The position numbers were made by a program, and so were the translations under genes. Below the pieces are notes generated by a model. It was given only the letters and a program-made list of their open reading frames with translations, was not told where the DNA came from and ran no database searches. Shown here piece after piece: positions 27,714-36,855 of a stretch of 64,000 nucleotides of DNA. Origin of the DNA: Vibrio ishigakensis (lineage in GTDB: Bacteria > Pseudomonadota > Gammaproteobacteria > Enterobacterales > Vibrionaceae); contig NZ_AP024881.1 of NCBI RefSeq assembly GCF_024347675.1, positions 1,922,001-1,986,000 on the forward strand, given 5' to 3'. Every line of letters begins with the position of its first letter. The first letter of the stretch is position 1.

Positions 27714-28964
27714 TTACTGCCAATTAGCCTCATACACTCGCATTAGGTTTTCACCCAAGAAACCTCGAATATCAGACTCTGACCATTCATATTTATCTTC
27801 CAGCACTCGGGCCACGCCCCAGATATCACCGCCGCTAGCATTCTGGGTAGGGGCACCAAAGCCTTTCTCCGGTGGATACTTGTCTACCACACCGATGAAG
27901 GCCTTTAGGAAATCCTGGTAGGTGTGTGAGTAATCTGAAGCAAAGCAGGTATGGTCTCGACCTACTAGGTCACCCACATAATCAACATGCTCAGCAATGT
28001 CCTCCATAGTTGCCGTGCCCTCTTCATTCAAGAAAAGCCCCACACCTACCGAGCACACCGCACCCTCTGTGCTCGCGATAGCGCGTATAGCCTCATCATC
28101 GATACTTCGGCCATGATTACGCAGCGCTTTAGCATTCGAATGCGTAGCAAGCACCGGCTTAGTAGAAAGGTTAGCGGCATCAATACACGCCTGATTTGAG
28201 GAGTGAGAGCAATCTATGATGACACCCTCTCGGTTCATCTTTTGAATAAACGCTTTTCCCAGTTCAGAGACACCCGCATTAGTACCACTTTGACCACCAC
28301 CCGCTAAGGCATTGTCGTTGTTGTAGGTAAAGTTCATCACCATGATGCCATTCTCTTTCGCCCACCCGACCTTCTCTAAGTCTTGCTCTACAAAATCTGC
28401 ACCTTGAGAGTTGTACATGATCGCCATCTTGTCTTCGGCTTTTGCTCGGCGGATATCTTCAGCTCGTACTACGCGAACTAGGTCCATCTCTTCAGAAACC
28501 TTATTGGTTTTCTGGATAGTTTCTTCAAATGAGACATCGTTGACCCCTTCAAACGCCCACACAGATGTTGAGATCAGGGTAATGCCATTATCACGATTCT
28601 TTTCTACCGCTTCTGCAAACTTCTCTTCGGTCACACCTTGAATGCCGACACCCGATGGCATTAAGGAATTGATCACGATTGCATCTTGATAACGCTGTTT
28701 GATCTGCTCGTCGCCCGTCCTGTCCTCTGGTGTACGACCGGCATCGAAGAACTGAGCCACATATTCTGCCCGCTCGTTTATCTCATCTTGGGATTTACCA
28801 CGAGGATTCCAGAGCTTCGCCTTTACATCTACATCTGACACAAAGCCCGCATCTGTTGTCCAACCATCCTTGACGTGTTTATGCTCATGTCCAATCTCAT
28901 GAGCCACCGCAGTGCTGCAGATCGTCGCACCGATAATTAGAGCCACGAGGGTCTTTTGCATCAT
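27714..28964 (-). CDS. Secreted M19 (renal dipeptidase) family protein with an altered metal site
   Basis: Member of the M19 membrane dipeptidase family, 416 residues, with a signal peptide (about 1-21, ending TAVA) and a His-rich start (HEIGHEHKH). The family core is recognisable: VIIDCSHSSNQ and PVLATHSNAKALRNHGR keep the two zinc-binding His residues, and CFASDYSH aligns with the usual substrate-site GSDF. But the usual HND motif after the first strand reads INSLMPSG, and the bridging Glu region (usually IEG) reads MYNSQG. A binuclear zinc site therefore seems incomplete. The AraC gene is divergent, suggesting local regulation. Confidence 0.82.
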   Translation of the reverse strand: MMQKTLVALIIGATICSTAVAHEIGHEHKHVKDGWTTDAGFVSDVDVKAKLWNPRGKSQDEINERAEYVAQFFDAGRTPEDRTGDEQIKQRYQDAIVINSLMPSGVGIQGVTEEKFAEAVEKNRDNGITLISTSVWAFEGVNDVSFEETIQKTNKVSEEMDLVRVVRAEDIRRAKAEDKMAIMYNSQGADFVEQDLEKVGWAKENGIMVMNFTYNNDNALAGGGQSGTNAGVSELGKAFIQKMNREGVIIDCSHSSNQACIDAANLSTKPVLATHSNAKALRNHGRSIDDEAIRAIASTEGAVCSVGVGLFLNEEGTATMEDIAEHVDYVGDLVGRDHTCFASDYSHTYQDFLKAFIGVVDKYPPEKGFGAPTQNASGGDIWGVARVLEDKYEWSESDIRGFLGENLMRVYEANWQ

Positions 28965-29072
28965 TAATTCCTATGAGTTCGCCTTTAACTGCGTCCATCT
29001 TAGGCTCTTAATAATTACTAAAAGACCATTTTATGACATACACTGACACTAATTATTCGATTCCGGTTTTGT

Positions 29073-30050
29073 ATGCTCTCTATCCTAGAATCTAGAAGCC
29101 TATATGCTTCAATTAACTATCTAAAATCTCAAAAAGCGCCTGTATCAGAGTGGTTACACGACTGCGGCCTGCCACCCTCCCTTTTAGACCAAGTAGAGAG
29201 CCGAGTCCCCTCTGTAGGATGGTGGAAGCTGCTAGAGTTCGCCGCAAGCAAACTTGAGAACAACCAGTTAGGTGTGAATATCGAAGCCCAAGACCGCGGT
29301 TTTTCATTGATGTCTCAGTTTGGTTCTGCCATTTATCAAAGCAAAACCTTGGCAAGCTGCTGGCATGAAGTTGCCACCCTTAGCCATACTCAATCAAGCA
29401 ATGCCGCCTTAAGCTTACATACTACTGAAAAAGGGCTGTGGCTTTTGGGAACTGGGACAGAGCAGAGGGTTGAACACTACCCTCAGATAGAGCAGTTAGT
29501 GGTGTGCAATTTTATTCGTTTAGGCCGCTTCAAGCTCGGAGAGGGCTGGGCGCCGGATGCCATTAAAGTCATCAACAAGCAAAACCAACTACTCTTCTCA
29601 AAGCTATTTCCAAATGCAGATATCATTTTATCTAGCGAAACTGGCGTCTTTTGTTACCGGAAAAGTAGTGTTCCAAGTAAGTCTGAACTTTCCAACCATT
29701 CTCTATCTGAACTCAGTTTTAGCGAACGCCTCTATCAGCTTCTACTGGCCTTTGCACCCCACGGGTTGCCAAGCAAAAGGTACTTCTTAGATAAATTAGA
29801 GCTCAGTAACCGACAACTAAGGTCTCGCTTAGAGCAAGACAAGGTCACCTATCGAGAACTAGTCAACAAAGCCAAGCTAGAAGCCGCCAAACAGTACCTA
29901 CGAGACAGCCAACTAAAGGTGATAGATATAGCGTATATGCTTGGATACCAAAACCCCAACCACTTTAGCCGCGCCTTCAAAAAAGCAGAAGGAGAAACCC
30001 CTTTGAAATTCAGACAAAAAAAAAGGCCGGTAAACCGGCCAAATTTTTAG
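29073..30050 (+). CDS. AraC-family transcriptional regulator
   Basis: Regulator of 325 residues. The N-terminal two thirds look like the arabinose-binding-type domain of the OruR/ArgR group (PF12625), with [27 protein letters not shown]. The C-terminal AraC helix-turn-helix spans about 235-322: [25 protein letters not shown] and [32 protein letters not shown]. It is divergent from the M19 gene, 108 bases apart, so that gene is the likely target. Its 3' end contains the terminator hairpin and overlaps the fadJ stop. Confidence 0.9.
   Translation: MLSILESRSLYASINYLKSQKAPVSEWLHDCGLPPSLLDQVESRVPSVGWWKLLEFAASKLENNQLGVNIEAQDRGFSLMSQFGSAIYQSKTLASCWHEVATLSHTQSSNAALSLHTTEKGLWLLGTGTEQRVEHYPQIEQLVVCNFIRLGRFKLGEGWAPDAIKVINKQNQLLFSKLFPNADIILSSETGVFCYRKSSVPSKSELSNHSLSELSFSERLYQLLLAFAPHGLPSKRYFLDKLELSNRQLRSRLEQDKVTYRELVNKAKLEAAKQYLRDSQLKVIDIAYMLGYQNPNHFSRAFKKAEGETPLKFRQKKRPVNRPNF
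30014..30049. terminator. Bidirectional terminator embedded in two coding 3' ends
   Basis: GGCCGG (30025-30030) pairs with CCGGCC (30035-30040) around TAAA, with nine A on the left and five T on the right. It lies inside the last codons of the AraC gene (RPVNRPNF) and just beyond the fadJ stop at 30047. Confidence 0.88.
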
Positions 30051-32149
30051 TAGAAAGTGCGATTTTGCTCTGCCCTATCCAGCATCGCCTGACATGGCTT
30101 GAATCTTTCGCCGTACTTGAGTTCAAACTCACCCATCTTCTCGATAAGTTTATCCAGCCCATAATGATCCATGAACCGGAATGGACCACCGGTGAATGGA
30201 GGGAAACCAATACCAAAGATGGCACCTATATCACCGTCTCTTGCGCTGGCAATAATTCCCTCATCCAGACAGCGCACCGCCTCGTTAAGTAGCGGAATCA
30301 CGCAGCGAAGGGCAATGTCATCCTCAGAGATAGACTTAGATGGCGTCAACTTCAGCAGACCATACACCGACTTGTCGACCTTCTTGTCTTTACCCTTATA
30401 GGTATAGAAACCCTTGCCGACCTTACGACCTTTACGGCCATCATTAAGCAAGGTGTCGAACAGGTCTGGGCCTTGGAATCGGTCACCTAATTCATTCACC
30501 AAAATCGGCATTATCTTGGCACCGATATCCACACCCACCTCATCAAGTAGGGTGATTGGGCCAACAGGGAAACCAAAGTTGAGCAAGGCGTTATCTATGT
30601 GCTCTATTTCTTGCTCCGCCATCAAAACGTGTGCAGCTTCATTCATATAAGGTGCAAGAATACGGTTTACATAAAAACCCGCACTGTCTTTGACTACGAT
30701 AGGGGTTTTACCCTGCTTTCTAGCCAGCGCAACCACAGTAGCTACGGTTTCATCTGAGGTAGTCGCATGAGGGATAACCTCCACTAACGGCATCTTCTCT
30801 GCTGGACTAAAGTAATGCAGACCCACTACATTCTCTGGCTTAGAAGCACCCTCTGCAATCTGATGGATAGGCAGAGAGGAAGTGTTGGAGGCAAAGATAA
30901 TATCTTTGTCGCTAAGCGCTTCCACCTCTTTAACCATAGACTGCTTAAGCGCCAGGTCTTCAAATACCGCCTCGATAACCACTTGCGTCTGCTCAAAGCC
31001 TAGATAGTCTGTACCGCCTCGTAGTTGCCCCATCTTCGCCTGAAGCTGAGCTTTGGAAAGGATGCGACGTTTACGTTGCTTGCTAAACAACTTGTAGTTG
31101 TATGACAGAGCGTTAAGCACCCCATCCTCAGACACATCTTTTAGCTTGACCGGCACCTTGGCTTTACCAAGGGAGACATGGGCAATACCCGCACCCATTA
31201 AACCGCCACCTAGCACGCCTACTTGATTAACCGTGCGGGGTTTCGCATCGCCAAAATGTTCTTTTTTCATCTCGGTAGTTGCGAAGAAGATAGAGCGAAG
31301 CGCCTCAGACTCTGGGGTCATCACCAACTCACCAAACTCGTTCGCTTCTTTCTCTAAGCCTTTTGCAAAGCCCTTCTCTAAGCCATACTGCATCACCTCA
31401 AGGATTTTATCTGCTGCAGGGTAATTACCACGGGTTTTTGCTCGAGTCTTTTTCGCTGCTTGATCAAAGATAACCTTACGGCTAACCGAGATATTAGAGA
31501 TAAGCTTCTCTTTAGGTGGAGTCTTGCGCTTAGGTTTCGATTTAGTAGCGAACTGCTTGGCAACCTCAAACAAGATAGAATCCGGCACAGCGGCATCTAC
31601 TATACCCAGCCTCTTGGCTTTCTTTGCACGTACCTGCTTGCCGGTAAGGATAAGATCCAGCGAAGCCATCAAACCGATAAGGCGAGGCAGGCGCTGTGTA
31701 CCACCAGAGCCAGGCAACAGACCAAGCTGTACCTCAGGAAGACCAAGGCGGGTAATATCATCATCACTACAAACGCGATAGTCACACGCAAGCGCCAACT
31801 CTAGACCACCGCCAAGGGCCGGACCATGAATGGCCGCCACAACGGAGAATGGCAGTTTCGACAACTCGTTAAACATCTCTTGCCCCGTAGTGGCAAGCTT
31901 AGTGGCCTCTTCGGCACTGGTACACGCATCCAACATACGCACATCCGCACCCGCAACAAAGTTGTCAGGTTTGAGCGAATGGATAATAAGGCCTTTGGCA
32001 TCACTGCCTTTTAGCTCTTCAAGGATAGATTTGATCTCATCGGCAAAGGCTGCTTGCAGGGTATTCATCTTCTCGCCCTGCACATCTATTGAGAGCCAAG
32101 CAAGCCCTTCGCTGTCGATGGTTAAATTAAAGGTTTTTACATCACTCAT
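30047..32149 (-). CDS. fadJ: Fatty-acid oxidation complex alpha subunit
   Basis: Bifunctional enoyl-CoA hydratase / 3-hydroxyacyl-CoA dehydrogenase, forming a complex with FadI. The N-terminal crotonase domain (about 1-190) has the oxyanion and active-site stretch [18 protein letters not shown]. The NAD-binding motif [16 protein letters not shown] begins near 315, with catalytic [15 protein letters not shown], and a C-terminal dehydrogenase domain follows. The ATG at 32149 has GGAGG upstream and gives 700 residues; its first base overlaps the fadI stop. A longer frame into fadI is not family-like. Length and order fit FadJ rather than FadB. Confidence 0.96.
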   Translation of the reverse strand: MSDVKTFNLTIDSEGLAWLSIDVQGEKMNTLQAAFADEIKSILEELKGSDAKGLIIHSLKPDNFVAGADVRMLDACTSAEEATKLATTGQEMFNELSKLPFSVVAAIHGPALGGGLELALACDYRVCSDDDITRLGLPEVQLGLLPGSGGTQRLPRLIGLMASLDLILTGKQVRAKKAKRLGIVDAAVPDSILFEVAKQFATKSKPKRKTPPKEKLISNISVSRKVIFDQAAKKTRAKTRGNYPAADKILEVMQYGLEKGFAKGLEKEANEFGELVMTPESEALRSIFFATTEMKKEHFGDAKPRTVNQVGVLGGGLMGAGIAHVSLGKAKVPVKLKDVSEDGVLNALSYNYKLFSKQRKRRILSKAQLQAKMGQLRGGTDYLGFEQTQVVIEAVFEDLALKQSMVKEVEALSDKDIIFASNTSSLPIHQIAEGASKPENVVGLHYFSPAEKMPLVEVIPHATTSDETVATVVALARKQGKTPIVVKDSAGFYVNRILAPYMNEAAHVLMAEQEIEHIDNALLNFGFPVGPITLLDEVGVDIGAKIMPILVNELGDRFQGPDLFDTLLNDGRKGRKVGKGFYTYKGKDKKVDKSVYGLLKLTPSKSISEDDIALRCVIPLLNEAVRCLDEGIIASARDGDIGAIFGIGFPPFTGGPFRFMDHYGLDKLIEKMGEFELKYGERFKPCQAMLDRAEQNRTFY

Positions 32150-33456
32150 TATTCCACCTCCAGGATCATAGCAGCGCCCAAGCCACCAGCAGCACAAGCG
32201 GTATTCAACGCTAAGCCGCCGCCTCTGCGTTTCAGCTCTCTTAGGGTTTGAGTAATCATACGAGCGCCAGTTGCAGCAAATGGGTGACCATAAGCAATAG
32301 AGCCACCTAGGACATTGAACTTGTCCATATCAACTTCACCAATAGCTTGGCTTCTACCTAGTTTTTCTTGGGCGAATTTATCGCTGGCAAACATCTTGAG
32401 ATTGGCAAGGGTTTGAGCGGCGAACGCTTCGTGCATATCGATAAGGTCAAGATCGGCCAAAGAGATCCCTGCTCTGTCCAAAGCGATTGGCGTGGCGTAA
32501 GACGGCCCCATTAACATATCTTTTTCCACTTGTGTGGCACTGAAGGCATAAGAGCGAATAAAGCCGAGGATCTCTAAACCAAGCTCTTTGGCCTTGCTCT
32601 CCGTCATCAGCATAATTGCGGCTGCGCCATCGGTCAGCGGAGTGGCATTTGCTGCAGTGACAGAGCCATATTGTCTATCAAAAGCAGGTCTTAGCTTGGC
32701 ATAACCCTCAATCGTGGAATCAAAGCGGATGTTATTATCTTTATCTATCCATGACCTATAAGGCTCAGGATAGGCAGTCATCACTTCATCACGCACTAAA
32801 CCTTCATTCCAAGCGTGTGCGGCCAAGGAATGAGAGCGATGTGCTAGCGCGTCCTGATCTTGACGAGAAATACCATGGGTCTTCGCCATCTGCTCGGCGG
32901 TTTGCCCCATAGAAAGACCAGTAGAGTACTCTGCAACAGCAGGTGGCACTGGCATAAGGTCTTTGAGTTTGAAATCTTTAAGAATCTTTAGCTTTTGAGA
33001 AAGGGTTTTGGTTTTACTTAGCGCCAAAAGATTAGCGGCTAGAGATTTGCTCACTCCGATTGGCAGAACAGATGACGAATCCGCACCGCCAGCAATACCC
33101 ACTTCTACACTACCCGCCATGATAGACTCAATGACGTTAGCCGTAGCTTGAAAGCTGGTCGCACAGGCTCGGGTAACACTGTAGGCATCGGTATTAACAT
33201 CCATGCCCGTTCCAAGCACTATCTCACGAGCGATATTGGGTGCAGCCGGCATCTGCACCACCTGACCAAACACCACCTGGTCAATCAACTTAGGGTCAAT
33301 ATCGGTGCGAGCAAGCATCTCACTCACTACCATCTTGCCCAAGTCTAGGGCCGGAACATCTTTAAATTCAGTACTTTGCCTTGCGAACGGCGTTCTAAGG
33401 CCAGCGACGACAGCGATTCTGTCTCCCTGACGCGTAGTCAACTGCTGTATTCCCAT
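32149..33456 (-). CDS. fadI: Acetyl-CoA C-acyltransferase (thiolase)
   Basis: Thiolase that cleaves 3-ketoacyl-CoA and partners with FadJ. The 435 residues show the nucleophilic Cys in [15 protein letters not shown] (about 96), [11 protein letters not shown] with the catalytic His, and the second Cys in [16 protein letters not shown]. Length is right for FadI, which is longer than FadA. It starts the fadIJ operon behind a FadR operator that overlaps the likely transcription start. AAGGAAG precedes the ATG. Confidence 0.96.
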   Translation of the reverse strand: MGIQQLTTRQGDRIAVVAGLRTPFARQSTEFKDVPALDLGKMVVSEMLARTDIDPKLIDQVVFGQVVQMPAAPNIAREIVLGTGMDVNTDAYSVTRACATSFQATANVIESIMAGSVEVGIAGGADSSSVLPIGVSKSLAANLLALSKTKTLSQKLKILKDFKLKDLMPVPPAVAEYSTGLSMGQTAEQMAKTHGISRQDQDALAHRSHSLAAHAWNEGLVRDEVMTAYPEPYRSWIDKDNNIRFDSTIEGYAKLRPAFDRQYGSVTAANATPLTDGAAAIMLMTESKAKELGLEILGFIRSYAFSATQVEKDMLMGPSYATPIALDRAGISLADLDLIDMHEAFAAQTLANLKMFASDKFAQEKLGRSQAIGEVDMDKFNVLGGSIAYGHPFAATGARMITQTLRELKRRGGGLALNTACAAGGLGAAMILEVE

Positions 33457-33472
33457 TACACTTCCTTTATCA

Positions 33473-33517
33473 CAGGTCAGACCTGATCCAGTGTAACGAA
33501 ATTGTTAATGAGTTCAA
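33473..33517 (-). promoter_or_regulatory. FadR operator and promoter of fadIJ
   Basis: CAGGTCAGACCTG (33473-33485) is a perfect 13-bp palindrome that fits the FadR consensus, 17 bases upstream of the fadI ATG. On the minus strand a -35 TTGAAC (33512-33517) and a -10 TACACT (33490-33495) are 16 bases apart, putting the start site at the operator. Bound FadR would therefore block transcription until long-chain acyl-CoA releases it. Confidence 0.88.
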
Positions 33518-33547
33518 AAGATAAATTTGCCAAACTAGATCTAAGGC

Positions 33548-33575
33548 AAAAAAAAACCGCACCCAGAGGTGCGGT
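33548..33575 (-). terminator. Strong leftward terminator with no known gene upstream
   Basis: CCGCACC (33557-33563) pairs with GGTGCGG (33568-33574) around CAGA, followed on the minus strand by nine T. It is upstream of the fadI promoter and downstream of nothing annotated, so a leftward transcript must start between about 33600 and 33860. There is no T tract on the plus strand. Confidence 0.85.
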
Positions 33576-33720
33576 AATATACTGTTAATTCAATGTACTA
33601 CTCATTGAATCTCAATCTCACTGAAAAAGGATGGCTCTAACAGAGCAAAAATGTGGTAGTGAGCAAATTGAAGTCAGTCTAAAAGGAAACCGTCATTGAT
33701 TGCTTTAAATAAGCAGATTG
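33548..33720 (-). ncRNA. Candidate unannotated sRNA upstream of fadI
   Basis: The orphan terminator implies a leftward RNA. Moving 5' from it, a second hairpin GCTCT-AAC-AGAGC (33633-33645 region) and AU-rich single-stranded stretches are present, and no open reading frame of note exists on this strand. The U9 tail would suit Hfq. I could not fix the 5' end; the right edge given is arbitrary. Confidence 0.45.
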
Positions 33721-33761
33721 AATGACTGGTCGCTACTATAAGGACTATGGATATTGATTCT

Positions 33762-33775
33762 TTGAAATAGATCAA
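33762..33775. promoter_or_regulatory. Candidate FNR-type site upstream of the sigma factor gene
   Basis: TTGAAATAGATCAA differs at one position from the FNR consensus TTGAT-N4-ATCAA. It lies about 90 bases before the sigma gene and could equally act on the leftward RNA. A nearby TGATGATCACA is also symmetric. Assigned by eye only. Confidence 0.35.
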
Positions 33776-33861
33776 ACTTTGCTTGATGATCACAAGTTAT
33801 TACGCAAATCTATAGATGGTAATGCCTGACCTTGTAACAGCCCGCTCACAAAGGAGGTAGT

Positions 33862-34443
33862 GTGGCCGTATTAAATCTTTTCAAAAAAAAGCAAAGTCCG
33901 CGAAATAAAAATTCGACTTCCTCGGTCGAATCTAACATGGACAAGCAAAGAAAATACGAGGCACTAGTTCGTGCCTATCACAAGGACCTGTTTAGATACG
34001 CTTATTGGTTGTGTAAAGACAAAAGCGTGGCAGAAGACCTTGTGCAAGAAACCTGTCTACGGGCATGGAAAGCTCTAGATTCTCTGCAGGACGAAAAGGC
34101 GGCTAAGTCATGGTTAATCACTATCTTACGCCGTGAGAATGCTCGCCGATTCGAACGTAAGCAGTTAGACCTAGTTGATATTGATGACCCCGGTAACGAG
34201 GGTCAGGTTAACGATGATGGGTTTCATCAAAGGGAATGGCTTCAAGCCCAGATTATGCGCCTCGATATTGAATATCGGGAACCATTATTTTTGCAGGTCA
34301 TTGGTGGGTTCAGCGGGGAAGAGATCGGAGACATTCTGGATCTCAACAAAAACACCGTGATGACTCGACTGTTTAGAGCTCGAAACCAGCTCAAAGACCT
34401 ATTGGATTCAAGTAAAGAAACACAGGGGATGCAGAATGGATGA
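33862..34443 (+). CDS. ECF-type sigma-70 family RNA polymerase sigma factor
   Basis: Sigma factor of 193 residues. Region 2 is YHKDLFRYAYWLCKDKSVAEDLVQETCLRAWKAL (about 40-72) and region 4 is EPLFLQVIGGFSGEEIGDILDLNKNTVMTRLFRARNQL (about 138-176); no region 3, as in ECF sigmas. The GTG at 33862 has a perfect AAGGAGG 4 bases upstream; an in-frame ATG at 33937 would skip a basic, Ser-rich N-terminal stretch. It overlaps the DUF3379 gene by 8 bases, the usual arrangement of a sigma factor and its regulator. Targets unknown. Confidence 0.9.
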   Translation: MAVLNLFKKKQSPRNKNSTSSVESNMDKQRKYEALVRAYHKDLFRYAYWLCKDKSVAEDLVQETCLRAWKALDSLQDEKAAKSWLITILRRENARRFERKQLDLVDIDDPGNEGQVNDDGFHQREWLQAQIMRLDIEYREPLFLQVIGGFSGEEIGDILDLNKNTVMTRLFRARNQLKDLLDSSKETQGMQNG

Positions 34444-35158
34444 TTTAGAATTTCGTCGCCGCATCATGTCAGACCCCAAAGCGAGAGACGAGGAGCTGAT
34501 CGCGGCCATAACGGCAAATGAAAGCAATGCGAGATTTGCTGACGACGTGTTAAGCCTAGATGCGCGAATCGAACAAGCGATGCGTGTTGATGCGCCAGAT
34601 AATCTGGCCGACAAGATACTGTTTCAGCAGTCCACAACTGAAAAGGTTGTAAGACCAAGTTTTGTGAAACGTCATTTTGCGCTAGCCGCGTCTATCGCCT
34701 TTGCCTTTGGTGTGATGGTAGGCCAATTAAACTGGACTCCGGCTGTAGTGCCAACTGCGCAAGCGAGTCTAGCGGACACCGCGATGGACCACGTTGTGGC
34801 TGAAAAACCGTTTATCCGTAACTTGGATGAACAAGCTGACTCAGCTCAAGTGAACATGAAGCTGTCTCCATTTGCTTATCGCTTTAAAGAGACCTTCCCT
34901 TATCACGTGTACTACCTAAATCACTGTGGATTTGGTACAAGTAACGCCTTCCATATGGTGTTCCAAGGTGAAAAAGGCAAAGTTACCCTGTTTATTACCG
35001 ATATCCCATCGGAAAATGCAGCTAACTTCGTCGATAGAGAAATGTCAGGTACTTTGATGCCACTCGAAGGCGCTTCTATGATAGTTGTCGGTAGTATGGA
35101 CGAAGACGTAGAGAAGATTGCTAAGCACCTCTCTACTATTATTGAACCTAAGGCATAG
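34436..35158 (+). CDS. DUF3379 membrane protein, likely anti-sigma factor
   Basis: Protein of 240 residues with the family's layout: an acidic cytoplasmic N-terminus (about 1-70), one membrane segment (about 78-96, HFALAASIAFAFGVMVG), and a periplasmic C-terminal domain (about 110-240). The N-terminal 70 residues carry short helices with FRRRIMSDPKARDEELIAAI, comparable to anti-sigma domains. Overlap with the sigma gene and a single membrane segment support an anti-sigma role. That function is inferred, not shown. A hairpin lies about 20 bases past the stop. Confidence 0.75.
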   Translation: MDDLEFRRRIMSDPKARDEELIAAITANESNARFADDVLSLDARIEQAMRVDAPDNLADKILFQQSTTEKVVRPSFVKRHFALAASIAFAFGVMVGQLNWTPAVVPTAQASLADTAMDHVVAEKPFIRNLDEQADSAQVNMKLSPFAYRFKETFPYHVYYLNHCGFGTSNAFHMVFQGEKGKVTLFITDIPSENAANFVDREMSGTLMPLEGASMIVVGSMDEDVEKIAKHLSTIIEPKA

Positions 35159-35178
35159 GTATAAACTGCATATAAATC

Positions 35179-35209
35179 ATCCCCTTAGATCAACTATTGC
35201 TAAGGGGAT
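35179..35209 (+). terminator. Hairpin after the DUF3379 gene
   Basis: A perfect 10-bp stem ATCCCCTTAG / CTAAGGGGAT around an 11-base loop. A T run only occurs 16 bases later, so this is either a weak terminator or an mRNA 3'-end stabiliser. Confidence 0.4.
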
Positions 35210-35330
35210 CCCACTTCCCTCCCATTTTTCGAACCAATAATTGACTTAGAGCAATAACTCTATAAATAACCATATTCCAGATTTTTTACGTTATATAGCG
35301 CCCAGTTTGCGATTTTCTATGGAATTTTCG

Positions 35331-35348
35331 TAGTGGTCTGAGTTGTTT
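35331..35348 (+). promoter_or_regulatory. FadR-like box upstream of fadL
   Basis: TAGTGGTCTGAGTTGTTT fits the FadR consensus in the left half and resembles E. coli fabA-type sites (TGATCGGACTTGTT). A possible -10 TAGAAT follows at 35353-35358, so FadR would overlap the promoter and repress. The rest of the 305-base gap, to 35463, shows no other clear signal. Confidence 0.6.
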
Positions 35349-35463
35349 AAATTAGAATAATCAATAGTATCAGCCGACCTTAATTATAAATGCCCACGAA
35401 AATGAGGGGCAAAACCGGTTGATACGCTAGGAATTTGGCGTAAAACATAAGGAACAAGTTAAC

Positions 35464-36705
35464 ATGAATAAGACGCGTGTTTTTCAACGCTCTCTACTTG
35501 CAGTTGCAGTAGCAGTAACCACTTCTCAGGCTCACGCAGCAGGTTTCCAACTTAACGCACAGTCAGCGACAGGTATCGGTCGTGCATTTGCAGGTGACGC
35601 AGTAATCGCAGATAACGCGTCTTCTATGGCTCGTAACCCAGCGACAATGGCCCTTTTTGATAAAACTTCTTTGTCTCTAGGTTTTGAAACCATCATTACT
35701 GACATCTCTGTTAAAGATTCAGCTGCACCATCTATCTATCCAGACTACGACGATGTTGGTGGTACATCTGTAGCACCAAACATCCACTTGATCGTTCCAG
35801 TAAATGACAAGTTTGCATGGGGTGTTAACGCGTACTCAAACTTTGGTACTAACACTGACTTCTCTGATAGCCCTCAGTACAATAACTCTCTATTCGGCGG
35901 TGAAACAGACATCCTGAGCATGAACATCGGTCTTGCTGGTTCTTACCGCTTGAACGAGCAATGGAGCTTCGGTGCGGGCCTAGATATCATCTATGGTAAA
36001 GGTACTCTACGTCGTGGTAACCAAGAGCTTAAAGCTCTTGCTGGCCCAGCAGGTGACCTTCTTTTCCCTGGCAATGACTTCATTAACGTACAAGACGCGG
36101 AAGGCTGGGGTGTAGGTTTCAACGTAGGCACAGTTTACGAGCTAAACGAAAATAACCGCTTCGGTTTATCTTATCGTTACAGCCCAGAAATCGAAGCTAA
36201 AGATGACGCTGGTCAAAAGATCACTCTACCACTTCCAGACATGGTTGAATTCTCTGGTTACCACCGAATCCAAGATACCAAGTTTGCGGCTCACTACTCT
36301 GTACAGTGGATCGGTTGGAGCGCATTTGACGTAGTTGAGTTCGAAAACCTTCAAGGTCAAGGCATGAACGCGAGCGGTAGTTACGAGTCAGTATACGATT
36401 GGCAAGATGGCTGGCGCTTCGCCATTGGTGGTACTTACTACCTAAGCGACGCTTGGACACTACGTGCTGGTTACATGCACGATACCAGCGCTCAAGACGA
36501 AGTTACTTCAATCTCAGTACCTGACTCAGATCGTAACTGGTTCTCTGGTGGCTTCACTTACCACTTCAACGAAGACCAAAACCTAGACTTCGGCTTTACT
36601 TACCTAGTAGGTTCAGACACTGATGTTCTAGACCAAGGTATCCTAAGCGCAACAACTCGCGCGGATGCTATCCTAGTAGGTCTTCAGTACAGCCACCAAT
36701 TCTAA
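35464..36705 (+). CDS. fadL: Long-chain fatty-acid transport porin FadL family
   Basis: Outer-membrane 14-stranded barrel that takes up long-chain fatty acids. Signal peptide (about 1-25, ending SQAHA) is followed by AGFQLNAQSATGIGRAFAGDA and NPATMAL, which form the hatch domain of FadL. 413 residues is slightly shorter than E. coli FadL. The C-terminus ends in HQF, with Phe last as expected for barrel assembly. It has its own FadR-like box and terminator. V. cholerae has two tandem fadL genes here; only one is present. Confidence 0.92.
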   Translation: MNKTRVFQRSLLAVAVAVTTSQAHAAGFQLNAQSATGIGRAFAGDAVIADNASSMARNPATMALFDKTSLSLGFETIITDISVKDSAAPSIYPDYDDVGGTSVAPNIHLIVPVNDKFAWGVNAYSNFGTNTDFSDSPQYNNSLFGGETDILSMNIGLAGSYRLNEQWSFGAGLDIIYGKGTLRRGNQELKALAGPAGDLLFPGNDFINVQDAEGWGVGFNVGTVYELNENNRFGLSYRYSPEIEAKDDAGQKITLPLPDMVEFSGYHRIQDTKFAAHYSVQWIGWSAFDVVEFENLQGQGMNASGSYESVYDWQDGWRFAIGGTYYLSDAWTLRAGYMHDTSAQDEVTSISVPDSDRNWFSGGFTYHFNEDQNLDFGFTYLVGSDTDVLDQGILSATTRADAILVGLQYSHQF

Positions 36706-36732
36706 TATTGGTTTGACTGAAACCAGCTAAAA

Positions 36733-36769
36733 GAAAAGGTGTTGAACTTGGTTCAACACCTTTTTTGTT
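36733..36769 (+). terminator. Strong terminator after fadL
   Basis: A perfect 14-bp stem AAAAGGTGTTGAAC / GTTCAACACCTTTT with a 3-base loop and T tract, 28 bases past the stop. Confidence 0.95.
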
Positions 36770-36855
36770 TTTAAGGTGATAAGTTTGTCAATGAAGATAC
36801 CAGCTTAAGAGCACGCCAGTATCACGTTTACCGTTGAGACTAGGATATACGGTCT

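Noticed and set aside
30016-30024. Nine-A run near the AraC stop as a phase-variation switch
   Set aside because: It is at the very 3' end, so slippage would only change the last few residues. It is better explained as part of the terminator.
33724-33740. Half FadR site (ACTGGTCGCTAC) upstream of the sigma gene
   Set aside because: The left half is good but the right half does not match; a half-site could arise by chance.
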